From NCBI GenBank assembly GCA_016764835.1, contig JAESRD010000302.1, positions 1-11,141 of the forward strand: DNA of 11,141 bases, written 5' to 3'. Origin of the DNA: Paracoccaceae bacterium. GTDB taxonomy: Bacteria > Pseudomonadota > Alphaproteobacteria > Rhodobacterales > Rhodobacteraceae. The position numbers and the translations under genes are program-made. Positions 1-6,507 of the stretch are shown here, piece by piece. Positions within the stretch are counted from its first letter, which is position 1. Each line of letters begins with the position of its first letter. The notes below the pieces were generated by a model, which searched no databases, was not told where the DNA came from, and was given only the letters and a program-made list of their open reading frames with translations.

Positions 1-589
1 CGGCAACACCCATGTCAAACACCCCGATAAGCACGTAGTTGAAGCCGATATTGGCAACCGAAACCAGCAGGCTCATGGCCGCCATGAACCCAACCCAGCC
101 CTCATTGCGCAACGTGTCAGAATTGACCGCCAGCACGAACAGAATAGGCGAGAACAGAACGGTGATGCGCAGATAGGTCAGCGCCATTTTCGCCAAAGTC
201 TCAGAGCCACCGGCGGCCAACAGCGCGGCTTGGCGACCAAAGCCAAAGTACAGCGCAATGAGCACGCAACTCACAAGCAAAGCCAGCCCGTGCGCGCCAA
301 CAAAAACCCGCCGAGCCTCGTCTATTTGGCCACCGCCAAGCAGCTGGGCCAAAATGCTCGACATGCCGCTTGAGACAAGGCTCGACAGGGCAATGATCAG
401 CATGAAGGCAGGGAAGATAAGTGTAACGGCGGCCAGCGCTTCTGGCCCAACATAATGGCCCAAAAACAATGCGTCTGCGACAGAGAGCAGCCCGCTCATG
501 CCCATCACGAAGATGATGGGAGCGGCGGTATTAGCATAGGTCACGCCAAGCGGCGCGGTCAAAAATGTATTGGTCGGGGGGGCAGACAT
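1..589 (-). CDS. MATE family multidrug/cation antiporter, N-terminal part (cut by window edge)
   Basis: Reverse-strand translation from the ATG at 589 stays open to base 1 and gives 196 residues. The product is strongly hydrophobic, with likely membrane helices at about residues 17-37, 52-76, 97-118, 138-156 and 168-190. MATE proteins are inner-membrane transporters that export drugs or metabolites in exchange for H+ or Na+. Support for the family is the N-terminal helix pair followed by VADALFLGHYVGPEALAA (about 37-54), the SSGMSSILAQLLGGG segment (about 73-87), and the cut end NYVLIGVFDMGVA, which matches the conserved region after helix 5. A GAGGAG ribosome site (598-603 on the opposite strand) lies 8 nt before the ATG and fixes the start. 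Roughly the last 250 residues of a typical 440-460 aa protein lie beyond the left edge. Family is fairly sure from sequence; the substrate cannot be told. Confidence 0.88.
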   Translation of the reverse strand, partial: MSAPPTNTFLTAPLGVTYANTAAPIIFVMGMSGLLSVADALFLGHYVGPEALAAVTLIFPAFMLIIALSSLVSSGMSSILAQLLGGGQIDEARRVFVGAHGLALLVSCVLIALYFGFGRQAALLAAGGSETLAKMALTYLRITVLFSPILFVLAVNSDTLRNEGWVGFMAAMSLLVSVANIGFNYVLIGVFDMGVA

Positions 590-797
590 GCTGCGAACTC
601 CTCAGGCAAATCGTGCGACACAAGGATGGGCACCCGCATTACCATCCGCGCAAGAATGCGTGGAGGTGGTTCAAAGCGTTCGAATGCAAAACTTCACCAA
701 GACAAATGTCTGCGGGTGGCGGGCGCTTGCGACCAAGCTTTCTGCTAGCCGAGAGGTTGACGCCGGTCAAGCCTGCGCTGGCCGGGGGAAAAGTTCT

Positions 798-920
798 TCA
801 GAATTTAGACCTGTTGGCGAATATTTTTAAGCGAGAAAATTTCCGAGACTTTTTGCCACGACCTGTTCGCGCCAGTATCTGCACGACGATAAAGATGTTG
901 GTCGCCACGACCAAACCCAT
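798..920 (-). CDS. doubtful 40-residue ORF, hydrophobic then basic
   Basis: Reading the minus strand from an ATG at 920 to a TGA at 798 gives 40 residues. The N-terminal half is hydrophobic (MGLVVATNIFIVVQILART) and the C-terminal half is very basic (many K and R). That is the layout of a single-pass small membrane protein with a cytoplasmic basic tail. There is no obvious Shine-Dalgarno sequence before the ATG, and the ORF overlaps the hairpin at 898-914. I do not recognise it. It may be chance; recorded because nothing else explains this stretch. Confidence 0.12.
   Translation of the reverse strand: MGLVVATNIFIVVQILARTGRGKKSRKFSRLKIFANRSKF
898..914. repeat. perfect 7-bp inverted repeat with 3-nt loop
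   Basis: TTGGTCG, then CCA, then CGACCAA: a perfect 17-bp hairpin or operator-like palindrome in the gene-poor region. It lacks a following T run on either strand, so it is not a normal intrinsic terminator. It could be a protein-binding palindrome, an RNA-processing hairpin in the trailer downstream of the tRNA, or chance. Confidence 0.5.
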
Positions 921-942
921 GTATTCACATCATCTACGGGCA

Positions 943-957
943 ATGCTCCGAGAGCAT
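943..957. repeat. perfect 6-bp inverted repeat with 3-nt loop
   Basis: ATGCTC, then CGA, then GAGCAT: a second compact perfect hairpin 28 bases from the first and about 57 bases past the tRNA 3' end in the tRNA's direction of transcription. No T run follows. It may be part of the tRNA trailer, where a stem could block exonucleases, or an operator. Confidence 0.45.
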
Positions 958-1013
958 ACGCTGCTGAACGAGGCGTTTCGCATCATATTTTTCAACCACT
1001 TACCAAAGGTATG

Positions 1014-1090
1014 TGGTGGCGGTGCAGGGACTTGAACCCCGGACACGCGGATTATGATTCCGCTGCTCTAACCAACTGAGCTACACCGCC
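1014..1090 (-). tRNA. tRNA-Met (CAT), probably elongator
   Basis: The reverse complement folds as a full cloverleaf of 77 nt. The acceptor stem is GGCGGTG paired with CACCGCC, the discriminator is A, and CCA is encoded. The D arm is GCTC-AGTTGGTTA-GAGC. The anticodon arm is GCGGA, loop ATCATAA, TCCGC, giving anticodon CAT. The T arm contains GGTTCAAGTCC. The Watson-Crick first acceptor pair (G-C) argues against initiator tRNA, which has a 1-72 mismatch. The AGCGGAATCATAATCCGC anticodon arm resembles alphaproteobacterial elongator Met rather than lysidine-modified tRNA-Ile(CAT), but CAT alone does not formally exclude the latter. Confidence 0.96.
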
Positions 1091-1101
1091 GATGCGCCGT
1101 G

Positions 1102-1130
1102 CATTTAGGCAGTGCTGTGGCTTGCGTCAA
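1102..1130 (-). promoter_or_regulatory. putative sigma-70-type promoter of tRNA-Met
   Basis: On the minus strand a -35 box TTGACG (1125-1130) and a -10 box TAAATG (1102-1107) are separated by exactly 17 bases. The -10 box ends 11 bases before the mature tRNA 5' end, as expected for a tRNA with a very short leader. Box quality and position together make this the most convincing promoter in the window. Confidence 0.65.
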
Positions 1131-1209
1131 CTGGAAAATCAATGGCAAGGTCCGACGAAGCAAGTTATGACGGCTTTACGGCCTGTTTTGACACAACGGG
1201 AGTGAAAAA

Positions 1210-2605
1210 ATGCCGATGATTTTACGAGCGCGGGCCATTGTTGGTGACGCAAACTTGCTGACGGGCCGCGATATGGCCCCGTGGCTGAGCGATTGGACCG
1301 GCAAATATTCAAGCACTCCGCTGGCCGTGGCCCGCCCGGCCAACACCGAACAGGTGTCGCACCTGCTCAAACTTGCCAATGAAACAAGCACCCCCGTGGT
1401 GCCAATGGCCGGGGCCACCGGGCTTACGGGCGGCGGTCAAGCCAGCGATGCGCTGATCATCTCGGTGGAGCGAATGAACAAAGTCCGCGAAATCCGTGCT
1501 GATGCCCGCATTGCCATTGTCGAGGCCGGGGTGATTCTGTCGCAGCTGCATGATGCCGCCGCCGATTTGGGTCTGAGCTTCCCAATGACCTTTGGCGCGC
1601 GCGGCTCGGCCCGTATTGGCGGTATTTTGGCAAATAATGCTGGCGGCTCAAATGTGCTGCGTTACGGCAACACCCGCGATCTATGTCTTGGGCTTGAGGC
1701 GGTTATGGCCGATGGCCGGGTGCTCAACCTGATGAGCGAGCTGCACAAAGATAATTCGGGGCTGTCACTGCGCAACTTGCTCATTGGCTCTGAGGGTACG
1801 CTTGGCATTATCACCGCCGCCGTGCTCAAGCTCTACCCAGCGCCCAAGACCCAAATCACAGTCACGGCGGCATTGGCCTCGCTGCCCGCGGCGCTGACAG
1901 TGCTCAACCGGCTAAAAGACGCCACAGGCGGCGCTGTGGAGGCATTTGAATACATGCCGCGCACCTTTATCGAGGGTCATTTGGCCGTGGTTGCCGGGGC
2001 CAAAGAACCCTTTGAAAATGCCCATGATGTGAACATATTGATCGAGGTTGCGAGCAGCGCCGGGCCAAAAGATGAGGCCCATCTTGGCGAAACCGTCGAG
2101 ACAGTCTTGGCCAATGCCATGGAAGAAGGGCTGGTTTTGGACGCGGTATTCGCCAGCTCTGAGCGTCAGCGTAGTGAAATGTGGGCGCGGCGAGGCCGCA
2201 GCAGAGATCGCCTTTCACCGCAAAGGCAGCATTGATACCGATGTCGCTGTGCCGCTCGATTCGATTGCCGAATTTTTCGAGAACGCCGCCGCGCGCATTG
2301 CCGCAGTTGACCCCGGCGCTGACCATCTGAGCGTGGCGCATTTGGGCGACGGCAACGCCCATATCACCATCTACCCGACCAAACAGGGTGCAGCACATGC
2401 TGAAGCGCTGCGCGACGCTGTGGATGGGGCAGCAGTGGCTCTGGGCGGCAGTTTCTCGGCTGAGCACGGTATAGGCCGCTCAAAGCTGGCCGCCATGGCG
2501 CGCTACAAAGACCCGACAGCCCTAGCTGTGATGCGCTCGATCAAACAGGCGCTGGACCCGAAGGGTATTCTCAACCCCGGCAAGGTGTTTCCGCCAGAGG
2601 GCTAG
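1210..2605 (+). pseudogene. FAD-binding D-2-hydroxyacid dehydrogenase (D-2-hydroxyglutarate dehydrogenase/GlcD-like), frameshifted
   Basis: The gene encodes a flavoenzyme of the FAD_binding_4 (PCMH-type) plus FAD-oxidase_C family, which oxidises D-2-hydroxyacids such as D-lactate, glycolate or D-2-hydroxyglutarate. The first frame (1210-2235) carries the FAD-binding core: PVVPMAGATGLTGGG (about 62-76), GGILANNAGGSNVLRYGNTRD (about 137-157) and LIGSEGTLGIITAAVLKLYP (about 191-210). The second frame (open to 2605) carries the C-terminal half with VAHLGDGNAH and SAEHGIG, whose histidines and acids match the metal/substrate site of this family, then DPKGILNPGKVF. The frames join in GTGGGCGCGGCGAGGCC (2181-2197): restoring two bases, likely one CG unit, gives the usual W-x-x-R-E sequence and about 465 residues, the normal family length. 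GGGAG before the ATG supports the start. The substrate is unclear. It is either a recent pseudogene or a sequence error. Confidence 0.85.
2602..2605. other. shared CTAG: overlapping convergent stop codons
   Basis: The plus-strand dehydrogenase ends with TAG at 2603-2605 and hemC ends on the minus strand with TAG at 2602-2604. The palindrome CTAG supplies both stops, leaving no room for a terminator between the genes. Confidence 0.8.
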
Positions 2606-3578
2606 TCAAAGAAGCCGGGGCCTGCCTTGGCCAGTAGCCCCAGCGCCATTGCGCGACCCAGCTCAGCCCCGTCTTCTATCGGCGCGGTCTGGTCATCGAC
2701 CAGCACTCCAGAGCCGTCAGGGCGAGGATTTCGCCGCGCAGCCGCAACTGGCCACCGTTCAGCTCGGCCAGCCCGGCTATCGGCGTTTGGCACGAGCCAT
2801 CAAGGGCTTCGAGGAAGGCGCGCTCTGCCGCCAGCCGCTGGCCCGTGGCGCGGTCATGCAGCGCCTCCAGCAGGGCGGCGGCATGCTGGTCTTGAGCGCG
2901 GCGCTCAATGCCGATCGCGCCCTGTGCCACCGCTGGCAGCATCACGTCAGGGGCGATGGCTGTATGCGGACAATCGGCACCTAGCCGGTTTAGCCCGGCC
3001 ATTGCCAAAAACGTGGCCTCTGCCACACCGTCAGCCAGCTTGCGCAGCCGGGTCTGCACATTGCCGCGAAACTCCACCACCTGTAAGTCGGGCCGCCGCG
3101 CCAAAAGCTGCGCCTTGCGCCGCAAGCTAGACGTGCCAACCCGTGCGCCCTGTGGCAGATCACTCAGCCCAGCAGCGCCCAAAGCCACAAACGCATCGCG
3201 CACATCTTCGCGCGGCAAATACGTGTCGAGCAACAGCCCCTCGGGCTGCTCAACCGGCATGTCCTTCATCGAATGTACGGCAATGTCGATATCGCCCGCC
3301 AGCAGCGCTTCTTCAATTTCTTTGGTGAACAGCCCCTTGCCGCCAATCTCGCTTAGCGGCCGGTCTTGCACCCGGTCGCCCGTCGTTTTGATCACCACAA
3401 TATTGAACGCAGCAATTGGCAGATCAAAAGCCTGCGCCAAACGGCGGGCAGTCTCGTTTGCTTGCGCCAGCGCCAGTGGCGAGCCACGGGTGCCAATTTG
3501 CAAAGGCAAGTCGGGGGTTGGGAGGTGTTTTGTCATCAAGCCGCTTTTACCCAAGGCGCGAATGGCTGACAACCTCAT
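2602..3578 (-). CDS. hemC: Hydroxymethylbilane synthase (porphobilinogen deaminase), 3' frameshift
   Basis: HemC joins four porphobilinogen molecules into hydroxymethylbilane in cytosolic heme/tetrapyrrole synthesis. Visible family marks, counted from the ATG at 3578: [13 protein letters not shown] (28-40), [24 protein letters not shown] beginning at 64, HSMKDMP (102-108), the [13 protein letters not shown] segment, and GSCQTPIAG with Cys263, which carries the dipyrromethane cofactor. After GEIL (residue 285, bases 2724-2726) one base is missing: the open frame runs 15 wrong residues to a stop at 2676, while the next frame continues [19 protein letters not shown] to a TAG at 2602, ending AGPGFFD as expected for homologues. 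Repaired length is about 325 aa. AAGGAGG 10 nt before the ATG at 3578 favours that start, though homologues usually begin nearer the internal ATG at 3536. The gene is divergent from hemE. Identity is very sure; the break may be a sequencing error because the gene is normally essential. Confidence 0.93.
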
Positions 3579-3588
3579 TGACGGCGGC

Positions 3589-3595
3589 CCTCCTT
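3589..3595 (-). promoter_or_regulatory. ribosome binding site supporting the long hemC start
   Basis: AAGGAGG on the minus strand, 10 bases before the ATG at 3578. The internal ATG at 3536, which fits the usual N-terminus of homologues better, has only a weak purine stretch before it. The site therefore favours the start 14 codons upstream. Confidence 0.55.
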
Positions 3596-3645
3596 GACAA
3601 CCAGAGCCTCACAAGGTCCAACACCCACGGAATAAAGGGACAAAT

Positions 3646-4692
3646 ATGCCAAAGAACAAGCTGATTTTGCGGGCCCTGGCGGGCGAAACCCTGCCTACAC
3701 CACCGATCTGGATGATGCGCCAAGCCGGGCGTTACCTGCCCGAATATAAGGCCACCCGCGCGCAGGCCGGTGACTTTTTGTCGCTGTGCTACAACCCTGA
3801 TCTGGCCGCCGAAGTCACGCTGCAACCGATCCGCCGCTTTGGCTTTGATGCGGCTATTTTGTTCGCCGATATTTTGCTTATTCCGCAAGCGCTTGGTCTT
3901 GATCTGTGGTTCGTGACCGGCGAAGGCCCGCGCCTGTCTACCGTGACCAGCGCTGCCGAGCTGGCCGCTTTGCGCCCCGTGGCCGATATTCACGACACAG
4001 TGTCGCCGGTCTACGAGACCCTGCGCCGGGTCGCCGCCGCCCTGCCCGACGAGACCACGCTTATTGGTTTTGCTGGCGCGCCATGGACCGTCGCCACCTA
4101 TATGATCGCCGGACGTGGCACGCCCGATCAAGGCCCGGCCCACGGGCTGCGCACCGCAGATGAGCCGGTTTTTCGCGGGCTTCTTGAGGTGATCGAGGCG
4201 GCAACTATTGAATATCTGAGCGCCCAGATTGAGGCCGGGGCCGAGGTGGTCAAGCTGTTCGACAGCTGGGCAGGATCATTGCAAGGCACTGATTTTGAAA
4301 CCTATTCTCTCAAACCTATGCAGCGGATCACCGCCGCCATAAAGGCACGCCACCCCGACACGCCTGTCATTGTCTTTCCGCGCGGCGCAGATGCGCGCTA
4401 TGTCGGCGCGCATAGCGCCACCGGGGCCGCATGTATTGCAGTTGATAACGGGGTAGAGGCCGATTGGGCGGCCAAAAATGTGCAAACCGGCGGCTGTGTG
4501 CAGGGCAACCTTGCCAGCCACCATATGGTCAGCGGCGGCCAAGATTTGGTCGACGAGACCCGCGCCATTTGCAAAGCCTTTGCCAAGGGGCCGCATATCT
4601 TCAACCTTGGCCACGGCATCACACCAGATGGCAGCCCTGAAAATGTACAGCTGATGATTGATACGGTGCGCGAGGCGCCGCCTCGAGGCTAA
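3646..4692 (+). CDS. hemE: Uroporphyrinogen decarboxylase
   Basis: HemE removes the four acetate carboxyl groups of uroporphyrinogen III to give coproporphyrinogen III, in the cytosol. The 348-residue product is full length for the family. Signature regions: [15 protein letters not shown] (20-34) with the substrate-binding Arg25 and Arg29, FADIL (73-77) with the invariant catalytic Asp75, [15 protein letters not shown], the KLFDSWAG region, and [10 protein letters not shown] near the C-terminus with the conserved His. AAAGGGA ends 5 nt before the ATG. The start lies 67 bp from the hemC start on the other strand, so the two genes share a small divergent control region. A TTGACA hexamer at 3594-3599 could be a -35 box, but the matching -10 is poor. 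The stop TAA overlaps the stop of the next, convergent gene. Confidence 0.97.
   Translation: MPKNKLILRALAGETLPTPPIWMMRQAGRYLPEYKATRAQAGDFLSLCYNPDLAAEVTLQPIRRFGFDAAILFADILLIPQALGLDLWFVTGEGPRLSTVTSAAELAALRPVADIHDTVSPVYETLRRVAAALPDETTLIGFAGAPWTVATYMIAGRGTPDQGPAHGLRTADEPVFRGLLEVIEAATIEYLSAQIEAGAEVVKLFDSWAGSLQGTDFETYSLKPMQRITAAIKARHPDTPVIVFPRGADARYVGAHSATGAACIAVDNGVEADWAAKNVQTGGCVQGNLASHHMVSGGQDLVDETRAICKAFAKGPHIFNLGHGITPDGSPENVQLMIDTVREAPPRG
4689..4692. other. shared CTAA: overlapping convergent stop codons
   Basis: hemE ends with TAA at 4690-4692, and the diguanylate cyclase gene ends on the minus strand with TAG at 4689-4691. This is a second exact 4-bp tail-to-tail overlap. Confidence 0.8.
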
Positions 4693-5453
4693 ACTCTGGC
4701 CGCAAAGCCGATAAGATTGGTTTGGTTCGCGTCATATATCCGGTTTCGCCCGGCCGATTTCGCCTCATACAAAGCCGTATCTGCGGCCTGTAGGGCAGTG
4801 TCGATATGGCCTCCATTGTCTATAGCAGCAATGCCACCACTCAGCGTGACATTGATCTTATGGCCCCGTGCCTCAGCCACATTGCTGGCGAAGGCGCTGC
4901 TAATGTCGGCGGCCAATTCATGGGCCACCACCTTATTGGCGCCTTCGAGCAATATAACGAACTCCTCGCCGCCAAAACGCGCCACAACACCGTGGCCGTC
5001 AATAACTGAGTTTAAAATTTTCCCAATAAAAACAAGTACATCATCACCGACAGCATGGCCATAAGTGTCATTTACCAGTTTAAAATGGTCAACATCCAAC
5101 AGCATCACCTGCCCCGGCTGCACCATCTGTGGGACAGCACATTCAAAAAAATGCGCCCGCGAGCGCACTTTGGTCAGCGCATCATAGCTGATCCTGTAGT
5201 TCAGCTCGTCATTCAACGCCCGAATTTTACCCCGCCCGCTGCCACCAAAAAAGCCAAAGACCAGCCCCAAAAACAGCGGCATAGCCACGACCGTTTTGCG
5301 CCAAATGATCAACTGATCATAGCCGTGAAACAAGTACACAATTACAACAGTCGCCACCAAGGCGATTGCCGCAATTCTAGCCGCATATTTTAGGTTAGCC
5401 ACCAAAACTTCGGTTTGTTTCATCATCCGCCGCCCCATTATTCCCAAGGGCAT
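4689..5453 (-). CDS. Membrane-anchored diguanylate cyclase (GGDEF domain)
   Basis: Predicted to make cyclic di-GMP from two GTP at the cytoplasmic face of the inner membrane. Two helices (about residues 24-42 and 54-71) are joined by a short loop, too small for a typical periplasmic sensor. A linker follows, then a GGDEF domain from about residue 88: [12 protein letters not shown] (91-102), [16 protein letters not shown] (118-133) with the metal-binding Asp, and the active loop ARFGGEEF (158-165), a functional-type GGEEF. The RxxD inhibitory site expected before the loop is not present (DGHG stands there), so feedback inhibition through that site is unlikely. Starts at 5453, 5438, 5426 and 5423 are possible; none has a strong ribosome site. 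A CtrA-type box lies just upstream. The gene sits between hemE and hemF. Catalytic class is confident from motifs; the input signal is unknown. Confidence 0.9.
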   Translation of the reverse strand: MPLGIMGRRMMKQTEVLVANLKYAARIAAIALVATVVIVYLFHGYDQLIIWRKTVVAMPLFLGLVFGFFGGSGRGKIRALNDELNYRISYDALTKVRSRAHFFECAVPQMVQPGQVMLLDVDHFKLVNDTYGHAVGDDVLVFIGKILNSVIDGHGVVARFGGEEFVILLEGANKVVAHELAADISSAFASNVAEARGHKINVTLSGGIAAIDNGGHIDTALQAADTALYEAKSAGRNRIYDANQTNLIGFAARV

Positions 5454-5462
5454 AGTGCAGCG

Positions 5463-5478
5463 CAGATGTTAACGTCTG
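5463..5478. repeat. near-perfect 16-bp palindrome upstream of the GGDEF gene
   Basis: CAGATGTTAACGTCTG is symmetric about 5470/5471 apart from one mismatched pair. It overlaps the CtrA-type box, so the two may be one control element, or the symmetry may be a by-product of the TTAAC motif. Confidence 0.45.
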
Positions 5479-5484
5479 CTTAAC
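5469..5484. promoter_or_regulatory. putative CtrA binding box (TTAA-N7-TTAAC)
   Basis: TTAA (5469-5472), seven bases, then TTAAC (5480-5484); read in full it is TTAAC-N6-TTAAC. This matches the published consensus of the alphaproteobacterial cell-cycle and motility regulator CtrA. It lies 15 bases before the first possible start of the diguanylate cyclase and downstream of the hemF stop, so the diguanylate cyclase gene is the only plausible target. Motif seen directly; binding is inferred. Confidence 0.5.
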
Positions 5485-5506
5485 ATTTCAATTCTGGCAG
5501 CTTGGC

Positions 5507-6388
5507 CTAAACCCATTTAGCCAATGGTGGTAAAGACATCAAAACCGCATTCGCATCATGCCCCGTTGCCAGCCCAAACTTGGTACCGCGATCATAAACA
5601 AGGTTATATTCGGCATAGAGCCCGCGGTGGATCAGCTGAACATCGCGCTCAGCGTCACCCCATGGCGTCGCACGCCGTTTCTCGGCCAGCGGCAAAATAG
5701 CTGGCAAAAACGCCCGGCCAATGTCTTGGATCAGCGCAAAGTCGGACCCCCAATCGCCTGTGTTATGATCATCGAGGAAGATACCGCCAACGCCACGCGC
5801 CCGGCCCCGATGCGGAATATAAAAATACTCGTCGGCCCATTTCTTCAGCCGTGGATACAGCGCCTCGTCATGCAGATCGAGAAACCGTTTTTGCGTGTCG
5901 TGAAAATGCGCGGTGTCCTCGGCATATTCAATACAGGGGTTCAGGTCAGAGCCGCCGCCAAACCACCACGCGCCCGGCGTCCAAAACATCCGTGTGTTCA
6001 TATGCACCGCTGGCACATGCGGGTTTTGCATATGGGCGACAAGGCTTACACCGCTGGCCCAAAACCGAGGATCAGCCTCAATACCCGGCACACCACGATC
6101 AGCCATGGCCGCCTGCGCCGCCTTGCCCAGCGTGCCATGCACCGCCGAGACATTAACCCCGATCTTCTCAAACAACCGCCCGCCACGCATGACCGACATC
6201 AACCCGCCGCCTGCATCAGAGCCGTCACCCGCATCGCGCTTGGTCTCGCTTACCTCAAACCGCCCCGGCGCACCCGGCCCGTCTGTGCTGTCCTCGATCG
6301 CTTCAAATGCCGCGACGATCTCGTCGCGCAATGTCCGAAACCAAGCCGCTGCTTGGGTTTTTTCAGCTTCCATTGCCACGTTTGCCAT
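5507..6388 (-). CDS. hemF: Oxygen-dependent coproporphyrinogen-III oxidase
   Basis: HemF oxidatively decarboxylates two propionate groups of coproporphyrinogen III to form protoporphyrinogen IX, using O2; it acts in the cytosol as a dimer. The 293-residue product is full length. Conserved blocks: WFRTLRDEIVAAFE (about 16-29), GGLMSVMRGGRLFEKIGVN (about 61-79), the PHVPAVHMNTRMF region with its conserved His, WFGGGSDLNPC, YIPHRGRARGVGGIFLDD (about 193-210), and near the end RGLYAEYNLVYDRGTKFGL. The ATG at 6388 is preceded by a modest AAAGG. A possible promoter with an overlapping palindrome lies at 6444-6473. It is divergent from the lipoprotein gene. The O2-independent alternative HemN is not in this window. 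Identity is very secure. Confidence 0.97.
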   Translation of the reverse strand: MANVAMEAEKTQAAAWFRTLRDEIVAAFEAIEDSTDGPGAPGRFEVSETKRDAGDGSDAGGGLMSVMRGGRLFEKIGVNVSAVHGTLGKAAQAAMADRGVPGIEADPRFWASGVSLVAHMQNPHVPAVHMNTRMFWTPGAWWFGGGSDLNPCIEYAEDTAHFHDTQKRFLDLHDEALYPRLKKWADEYFYIPHRGRARGVGGIFLDDHNTGDWGSDFALIQDIGRAFLPAILPLAEKRRATPWGDAERDVQLIHRGLYAEYNLVYDRGTKFGLATGHDANAVLMSLPPLAKWV

Positions 6389-6443
6389 GAAGAATGCCTT
6401 TGCTATTGTATAACCACGTGATTTTGCAGCTTTATAGCGGCCA

Positions 6444-6472
6444 AATCTATTTGCCTCTTTGCCCTAGGTCAA
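6444..6472 (-). promoter_or_regulatory. putative hemF promoter
   Basis: On the minus strand TTGACC (6467-6472) and TAGATT (6444-6449) are separated by exactly 17 bases. That matches the -35 consensus at five of six bases and the -10 at four of six. It would give a leader of about 50 bases before the hemF ATG. The -35 is embedded in the palindrome at 6458-6473. Confidence 0.4.
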
Positions 6473-6473
6473 A
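6458..6473. promoter_or_regulatory. palindromic operator-like site over the hemF -35 box
   Basis: TTTGCCCTAGGTCAAA has the form TTTG-n-CCTAGG-n-CAAA, symmetric except for one pair. It lies in the 119-bp divergent gap between hemF and the lipoprotein gene and covers the proposed hemF -35, a typical repressor position. It does not match the FNR box (TTGAT-N4-ATCAA) or the Irr box as I know them. A shorter symmetric element, CAAAT-CT-ATTTG, sits at 6442-6453. Confidence 0.4.
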
Positions 6474-6507
6474 CCATCTGACGCGGGCCCGATTTTGGAG
6501 AAATTTT

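Larger units (their letters stand above)
590..1013. other. gene-poor intergenic stretch between MATE gene and tRNA-Met
   Basis: This region of about 420 bases holds no convincing protein gene. Plus-strand frames that cross it start inside the MATE gene or end inside the tRNA and have unconvincing protein character. Visible structure: two perfect short hairpins (898-914 and 943-957), the 9-base direct repeat GCCACGACC at 855-863 and 904-912, and a 40-codon reverse-strand ORF (798-920). A clear intrinsic terminator for the tRNA (stem plus T run) was not seen. The last 15 bases or so before the MATE start hold its ribosome site; no confident MATE promoter was found. Confidence 0.6.

Noticed and set aside
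565..1035. Plus-strand ORFs (up to 156 codons) across 565-1035
   Set aside because: They begin inside the reverse-strand MATE gene, run into the tRNA, and show no family features or ribosome site.
1014..1090. tRNA-Met as an attachment site of an integrated element
   Set aside because: No integrase, no repeat of the tRNA 3' end in the window, and ordinary chromosomal genes on both sides.
1210..2605. Programmed ribosomal frameshifting as the explanation for the split dehydrogenase
   Set aside because: No slippery heptamer, downstream pseudoknot or Shine-Dalgarno-like stimulator was recognised at 2181-2197, and the family is not known for recoding; a 2-bp loss in a CG run is simpler.
3594..3622. 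hemE promoter with TTGACA at 3594-3599
   Set aside because: The -35 is perfect, but no acceptable -10 lies 16-18 bases downstream, so the promoter could not be supported.
6394..6507. Longer start for the lipoprotein gene at 6394
   Set aside because: The extension runs across the hemF promoter region, has no ribosome site, and would bury the clear lipoprotein signal peptide.
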